From assembly GCF_900475675.1 (NCBI RefSeq), contig NZ_LS483403.1:1302001-1366000 (forward strand): a stretch of 64,000 bases of DNA. The letters are read 5' to 3'. This document shows positions 59,261-64,000 of the stretch, piece after piece. Numbering within the stretch: the first letter of the stretch is position 1; every line of letters begins with the position of its first letter. Source of the DNA: Streptococcus lutetiensis (GTDB taxonomy: Bacteria > Bacillota > Bacilli > Lactobacillales > Streptococcaceae). The translations under genes and the position numbers were made by a program. The notes under the pieces were generated by a model. It searched no databases. It had not been told where the DNA came from and worked only from the letters and a program-made list of their open reading frames with translations.

Positions 59261-59971
59261 TTATCCACCAAGATAAGCTTTACGGACTTCTTCAGATTCC
59301 AATAGTTCTTTACCTGTTCCAGAAAGAACAACTTTTCCTGTTTCTAACACATAGCCACGGTCAGCAATTGCTAGAGCCTTGTTGGCATTTTGTTCAATCA
59401 ACAAAACTGTTGTACCTTGTTTTTGAATATCTTGAATGATATCAAAAATTTCTTGAATAAAGATTGGCGCAAGCCCCATTGAAGGTTCATCAAGAAGCAA
59501 CAATTTAGGTTGGCTCATCAAAGCACGTCCCATAGCAAGCATTTGTTGTTCACCACCTGAAAGTGTGGCAGCATCTTGCATTTTACGTTCTTCAAGGCGT
59601 GGGAAGCGGTCAAAAACTCTCTTCAAATTCTTTTGATTTTCTTCACGGTCATTGCGCAAGAAAGCTCCTAATTCAAGGTTTTCAAGCACAGTCAAGCCAG
59701 GGAAAACATGGCGTCCTTCAGGAACTTGCGATAAACCGCTAGCAACAATCTTACGAGCTGGCTCTTTTTGGATTTCCTGACCAAGAAATTCAATTTTTCC
59801 CGCACTTGGACGAACCAAACCTGAAATTGTACGAAGAATAGATGTTTTTCCTGCACCATTAGCACCGATAAGGGTAACCACTTCACCTTCATTAACTTCA
59901 ATGGAAACATCTTTTACAGCCTGGATAACGCCGTAATGTACTGATAAATTATCAACTTTTAACATTGCCAT
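59261..59971 (-). CDS. livF: Branched-chain amino acid ABC transporter ATPase LivF
   Basis: This 236-residue cytoplasmic ATPase has Walker A GANGAGKTS, the signature LSGGEQQMLAMGRAL and Walker B LLLLDEPSMGLAP. It pairs with LivG to drive Leu/Ile/Val uptake. The start overlaps the livG stop by one base. Last gene of the livJHMGF operon. Confidence 0.95.
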   Translation of the reverse strand: MAMLKVDNLSVHYGVIQAVKDVSIEVNEGEVVTLIGANGAGKTSILRTISGLVRPSAGKIEFLGQEIQKEPARKIVASGLSQVPEGRHVFPGLTVLENLELGAFLRNDREENQKNLKRVFDRFPRLEERKMQDAATLSGGEQQMLAMGRALMSQPKLLLLDEPSMGLAPIFIQEIFDIIQDIQKQGTTVLLIEQNANKALAIADRGYVLETGKVVLSGTGKELLESEEVRKAYLGG

Positions 59972-60735
59972 TACCCTTCACCTCCAAGATATGCTTCAAT
60001 GACGCGTTGATTTGTTTTAATTTCATCTGGTGTTCCATGAGCGATTAAACGTCCATACTCAAGAACATAAATACGCTCAGTAACTTCCATAACAAGACTC
60101 ATATCATGCTCGATAAGCATGATGGTAATATCAAATTCTTCTTTAATGCGACGAATCAATTGTGTCAATTCTGCCGTTTCTTGTGGATTCATCCCTGCTG
60201 CGGGTTCATCCAAGAAAAGAATTTTAGGTTCTGTCGCAAGGGCACGAACGATTTCCAAACGACGTTGTTGTCCATAAGGAAGGTTTTTAGCCAAAGTTTC
60301 TGCATCCCCATCAAGGTCAAAAATAGCAAGAAGTTCCATTGCTTTTTGACGAAGTTTTGCTTCACTATGATAGAACTTAGGCAAACGAAGAAAACTTGCC
60401 AAAAGATATAGCTTGTTTTGGTTAGCCATACCGACAAGAACATTTTCTAAAACCGTCATATCTTTAAAGAGACGGATATTTTGGAAAGTACGTGAAAGCC
60501 CAAGTGATGCAATTTTATAAGGTTTCTTACCATTTAGTAATGTACCATCAAGAGATACTGACCCTTCACTTGGCTCATAAACACCTGTCAAAAGATTGAA
60601 AAGTGTTGTTTTACCAGCACCGTTTGGCCCGATAAGCCCAACTAGCTCACCTTTATCAAGGTGCATTGTCACATCACCAACAGCTGTCAAACCACCGAAA
60701 TTTTTAGTTAGATTTTTAACATCAAGCAATGCCAT
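59971..60735 (-). CDS. livG: Branched-chain amino acid ABC transporter ATPase LivG
   Basis: This 254-residue ATPase has Walker A GPNGAGKTT, LLTGVYEPSEGSVSLDG, the signature-like LPYGQQRRLEIVRALA and Walker B ILFLDEPAAGMNP. The C-terminal HGTPDEIKTNQRVIEAYLG is the LivG hallmark. It overlaps both neighbours by one base. Confidence 0.95.
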   Translation of the reverse strand: MALLDVKNLTKNFGGLTAVGDVTMHLDKGELVGLIGPNGAGKTTLFNLLTGVYEPSEGSVSLDGTLLNGKKPYKIASLGLSRTFQNIRLFKDMTVLENVLVGMANQNKLYLLASFLRLPKFYHSEAKLRQKAMELLAIFDLDGDAETLAKNLPYGQQRRLEIVRALATEPKILFLDEPAAGMNPQETAELTQLIRRIKEEFDITIMLIEHDMSLVMEVTERIYVLEYGRLIAHGTPDEIKTNQRVIEAYLGGEG

Positions 60736-61688
60736 TAGTGATTACCTCCTTTGCCTTTATTAAAGAATCGAGACAAGGTAAATTCTTTTGTCCCTAAAAG
60801 TCCACCTGGACGGAAAATCATGACTAAAATCAAAGCAAGTGAGTAGATAATCATACGAAGGTTTGAAACATTTTGCAAGAACATGTTCAAAATACCTAAG
60901 ACAATAGCCGCAAGGATAGTACCTGTAATTGATCCAAGGCCACCAAGAACAGCAATTATCAAATAATCAATTGATTTCATAATCGTGAAATCTTTTGGAA
61001 CGACTGTTCCAATGTAACCAACGTAAAGAGACCCTGCAATAGCAGAGATGATTGCCCCCATAACGAAAATTATGACTTTCATTTTCGTTACGTTAACTCC
61101 CATTGACTCTGCTGCAATTTCATCTTCGCGCACAGCAATGACTTGACGTCCAGTAGATGATCGCAAGAAATTCAAAATCAAAACAGTGATTCCCGCTACA
61201 AAGATAAAGATAACTGGCCATGATGTGTATGGCAAAATTCCTGTCAAACCAGCCGCACCGTTGGTTAAATCGCCACCATTGACAATAACAATACGGATAA
61301 TTTCGGCCATACCAAGCGTTGCAATCGCAAGGTAGTCACCTTTCAAACGAAGTGTTGGAATGCCAAAGACAAGCGCCACAAGAACAGCAATCACAATCCC
61401 AACAAGCATTGAGAAGTAAAAGCAACCGTATGTTGGATTTTGCTGCGTGATAATGGCTGTTGCATAAGCACCGATTGCCATGAAACCAGCTTGTCCAAGA
61501 GTAAACTGACCTGAGAAACCAAGCACCAAGTTAGTCCCAAGTCCCATCAAAATACTAATACCAATTCCCATTAAGATTTGGATATAGTAAAGATTTAAAA
61601 TATTGGTTTTGGTTAATAATTCAATGATTCCAAAAAGAACCACAATAATCGCAAGCCAAGAAAGGTTAAGTTTTAGATTCTTTTTCAT
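60735..61688 (-). CDS. livM: Branched-chain amino acid ABC permease LivM
   Basis: This 317-residue membrane protein has about nine predicted helices, with QAGFMAIGAYATAIIT and the coupling-loop sequence REDEIAAESMGVNVTKMKV. It forms the channel with LivH. It starts three bases after livH. Confidence 0.94.
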   Translation of the reverse strand: MKKNLKLNLSWLAIIVVLFGIIELLTKTNILNLYYIQILMGIGISILMGLGTNLVLGFSGQFTLGQAGFMAIGAYATAIITQQNPTYGCFYFSMLVGIVIAVLVALVFGIPTLRLKGDYLAIATLGMAEIIRIVIVNGGDLTNGAAGLTGILPYTSWPVIFIFVAGITVLILNFLRSSTGRQVIAVREDEIAAESMGVNVTKMKVIIFVMGAIISAIAGSLYVGYIGTVVPKDFTIMKSIDYLIIAVLGGLGSITGTILAAIVLGILNMFLQNVSNLRMIIYSLALILVMIFRPGGLLGTKEFTLSRFFNKGKGGNH

Positions 61689-61691
61689 TTT

Positions 61692-62576
61692 CTACACCTT
61701 CTCTTTCACATTTTTACCGAGGATACCAGCAGGTCTTACCAAAAGAATAATGATTAAGATAGCGTAAACAATAGCATCACGATAGCTTGAGAGGTTAACC
61801 GAAATTGATAAAGTCTCTAAAATACCAATCACAAATCCACCAAGAGCAGCACCTGGAATGATTCCAATACCACCAAGAACGGCAGCAACAAAGGCTTTAA
61901 TACCAGGCGTCATCCCCATAAGCGGCTCGATTGAATTATAGTAAAGTCCAATCAAAACACCAGCAGCTCCAGCAAGTGCTGAACCAAGGGCAAAAGTAAA
62001 ACTGATTGTCGAATTAACATTAATCCCCATCAATTCAGCTGCATCACTATCGACTGATACCGCACGCATGGCTTTACCCATTTTTGTCTTTTGAACAATC
62101 AAGTGCAAAGCAACCATCAAAATAAGTGAGACAAGCAAAATCAACAATTGAATGTTAGTCACCGTCACAGGACCAAGCTTATAGCTAACAATATCAATAA
62201 CTTGCGGGAATGAACGTGTATTGGCTCCCACAAAGAAAACCATACCGTATTCAAGCAAGAAAGAAACACCGATAGCTGTAATCAAGGCAGCAATACGAGT
62301 TGAGTGACGCAAAGGACGATAAGCCAAGAATTCAATAACCATTCCGATAAAGGCTGTCACAATCATTGTCACAATCAGCGCAAGCCAAAAATTCATATGA
62401 AGTGTGCTAATCGCATAGTATCCAATAAAAGCACCCAACATGTAAATGTCGCCATGTGCAAAGTTAATTAATTTAATAATCCCATAAACCATGGTATAAC
62501 CCAAGGCAAGCAAAGCATAAATACTTCCTAGAATAATACCATTAACCAGTTGTTGGGGAAGTTGTTCTAAAAACAT
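61692..62576 (-). CDS. livH: Branched-chain amino acid ABC permease LivH
   Basis: This 294-residue membrane protein has about eight helices, with YGIIKLINFAHGDIYMLGA and the coupling loop RAVSVDSDAAELMGINVNST. It forms the heterodimeric pore with LivM. It lies 57 bases after livJ. Confidence 0.94.
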   Translation of the reverse strand: MFLEQLPQQLVNGIILGSIYALLALGYTMVYGIIKLINFAHGDIYMLGAFIGYYAISTLHMNFWLALIVTMIVTAFIGMVIEFLAYRPLRHSTRIAALITAIGVSFLLEYGMVFFVGANTRSFPQVIDIVSYKLGPVTVTNIQLLILLVSLILMVALHLIVQKTKMGKAMRAVSVDSDAAELMGINVNSTISFTFALGSALAGAAGVLIGLYYNSIEPLMGMTPGIKAFVAAVLGGIGIIPGAALGGFVIGILETLSISVNLSSYRDAIVYAILIIILLVRPAGILGKNVKEKV

Positions 62577-62633
62577 AAAATACCAAACTTTCTAGTCATG
62601 TGATATAAAAACAAATAACAAATCAATCGAGTT

Positions 62634-63812
62634 TTATTTTTTAATTTCAACGGCATCTGCTGAAGCCTCAGCTCCATCTTTTATGGCAACCATCAAAGCT
62701 GTTTTGATTGGATTGTGTTTTTTATCAATAGTCATTGTACCAGTCACACCATCAAAATCTTTTAAGCTAGCAAGGTTATCAGCAATGTCAATTGATGTTT
62801 TAGCACCTTCTGCTGCTTTTGCAATCATGTAAACAGAATCATAAGCAAGTGCTGCAAACATATTTGGTTCTGAACCGTATTTAGCTTTATAAGCTTTAAT
62901 AAAATCTGTCGCCTTAGCTGAAAGTGCTGTTTTGGTTGAATAACCAGATACGTAGTAGACACCGTTTGTGTTTGCTTTACCAGCCAAATCACCAAAGCTA
63001 TCATCATTGAAACCATCTGGCCCAAGAATTGGAACACTGATGCCCATATCACGCGCTTGTTTGGTGATAATGCCTGTTTCCGTATAGTAACCAGGCATTA
63101 CAATGGCATCATAATCCAAGTTTTTGATTTTTGTTAAAGCAGATTGGAAATCTTTATCTCCTGAAGCAAAAGTAGCTGTTGTGACAATATCGCCTTGATA
63201 TTTTTTCTTAAACTCTTCTGCAATCCCTTTAGCATAATCACTTGAATTGTCGTAATAAAGGACAACTTTTTTAGCATTCAAATTGCTATAAGCATACTGA
63301 GCTAAAACCTGACCTTGGAAACTATCTTGGAAAGTTGTACGGAAAACATATTTTTTAACACCATCAACCGTATCAAGCGTTAGGTCATCTTGAGTTCCAC
63401 TTGGTGTCAACAAAGGAACACCTGTTTTTTGGGCATTCAAGCTTGCTGCAGCAACCGCACCAGAAGTTGCTGGGCCAATCATGGCATTAACTTGACTCTG
63501 AATAGCTAAGTTAGTTGCAGCGGTTGAAGCTTCTGCATTTTCTGACTTGTTATCTTTTGTAATAAGCTCAATTTTTTTCCCATCAACTCCGCCAGCTTTA
63601 TTAATCTCTTGAACAGCAAGTTTAACCCCGTTGTTTTCTGCATTACCATAAGCAGCAACTGTACCAGTCAATTCAAGGTTAACTCCGACTTTAATCGTAT
63701 CACCAATTGTTGTACCAGTAGCATTTGCAGTCACATCCGGAGATTTACTGCAAGCCGCTAAAGCGATTGAGGCTAAAAAAGTTAACACTGTTAGCGCAAT
63801 CTTTTTATGCAT
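62634..63812 (-). CDS. livJ: Branched-chain amino acid-binding lipoprotein LivJ
   Basis: This 392-residue type I solute-binding lipoprotein has a signal peptide ending LAAC (lipobox Cys near residue 21) and typical LivJ segments (NNGVKLAVQEINKAGGVDGK, MIGPATSGAV, VPLLTPSGT). It delivers Leu/Ile/Val to LivHM. It is the first gene of the operon; the -10 region and a CodY-like box lie just upstream. Confidence 0.95.
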   Translation of the reverse strand: MHKKIALTVLTFLASIALAACSKSPDVTANATGTTIGDTIKVGVNLELTGTVAAYGNAENNGVKLAVQEINKAGGVDGKKIELITKDNKSENAEASTAATNLAIQSQVNAMIGPATSGAVAAASLNAQKTGVPLLTPSGTQDDLTLDTVDGVKKYVFRTTFQDSFQGQVLAQYAYSNLNAKKVVLYYDNSSDYAKGIAEEFKKKYQGDIVTTATFASGDKDFQSALTKIKNLDYDAIVMPGYYTETGIITKQARDMGISVPILGPDGFNDDSFGDLAGKANTNGVYYVSGYSTKTALSAKATDFIKAYKAKYGSEPNMFAALAYDSVYMIAKAAEGAKTSIDIADNLASLKDFDGVTGTMTIDKKHNPIKTALMVAIKDGAEASADAVEIKK

Positions 63813-63861
63813 AAGACATATCTCCTTATTTTCTAATAAAAAGGCTATTCAAAGAATACTG

Positions 63862-63876
63862 ATTTTTCTGAAAATT
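63862..63876. promoter_or_regulatory. CodY-box-like site upstream of livJ
   Basis: ATTTTTCTGAAAATT matches the CodY consensus AATTTTCWGAAAATT at 14 of 15 positions, 50 bases before the livJ start. CodY repression of branched-chain amino acid uptake is well known in streptococci. Confidence 0.65.
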
Positions 63877-64000
63877 TATACTATTCTTTGCCCACCTCTA
63901 AGTTATTCAAGTTAATATTATATCAGAAATGAGCCAAGTTGCCCACAAAATCTTGATCAATATTATCAATTTCTGATAAAGAAACGGCTTTCACAAATTT

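Overview
The window looks like a low-GC chromosome segment of a Streptococcus of the S. bovis/S. equinus complex (gallolyticus-macedonicus-infantarius type). This rests on the gene order (phoH..ybeY-dgkA-era-fpg-coaE-pmrA-rpmG-secG-rnr-smpB; glmU-nudF-macP-mtnN; tmk-holB-ricT-yabA-rsmI; livJHMGF), streptococcal proteins such as CpoA, MacP and CvfB, and remains of a secreted alpha-amylase with a starch-binding module. The species name is an inference.

Layout. 1-4346: two glycolipid glycosyltransferases, then ccpA and pepQ, divergent around a spacer with cre-like and CodY-like sites. 4345-9580: mostly broken genes (NUDIX, LysR and MarR remnants, disulfide oxidoreductase, bacterioferritin-like protein), an intact nitroreductase, and an OhrR/MarR-type regulator whose 3' end carries a 1072-bp IS30-family insertion with a 13-bp target duplication. 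9597-18139: the core cluster smpB, rnr, secG, rpmG, pmrA (start codon apparently lost), coaE, fpg, era, dgkA, ybeY. 18140-21150: a block of decayed genes (alpha-amylase, GNAT acetyltransferase, two related small helical proteins) between ybeY and phoH. 21153-27291: phoH, yozE, msrA, a broken XRE-type gene, cvfB, frr, pyrH, rplA and rplK with L1-type leaders. 27593-35371: DUF3397, ftsK, cyclophilin lipoprotein, DtxR-family regulator, mtnN, macP, nudF, glmU. 35494-45324: accessory metabolism, a FemAB-type wall enzyme, metG, a large unknown membrane protein, sdpR-sdpI, exoA. 45417-48988: a wrecked histidine kinase and ABC permease. 49142-54507: ArsC-like protein, serA, serC, cutC, glnK, amtB. 54856-58370: rsmI, yabA, ricT, holB, tmk. 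58465-63812: a CBS-ACT protein and the branched-chain amino acid ABC operon.

How the parts work together. The regulatory picture is nutritional: CcpA is encoded here, GlnR-type sites flank the ammonium transport operon, and CodY-type sites lie before pepQ, serC and livJ. These join peptide, serine, branched-chain amino acid and ammonium supply under nitrogen and carbon control.

The dominant unusual feature is decay. About a dozen accessory genes carry premature stops, frameshifts, a lost start codon or deletions, while neighbouring housekeeping genes are intact. Stops are TAA, TAG and TGA alike, so codon reassignment is not the explanation. This fits a lineage losing plant-polysaccharide, stress and signalling functions, as known for dairy-adapted members of the group. 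A few single-base homopolymer lesions could instead be sequence errors. I see no rRNA, tRNA, CRISPR array, prophage or replication origin, and no convincing new multi-gene system.
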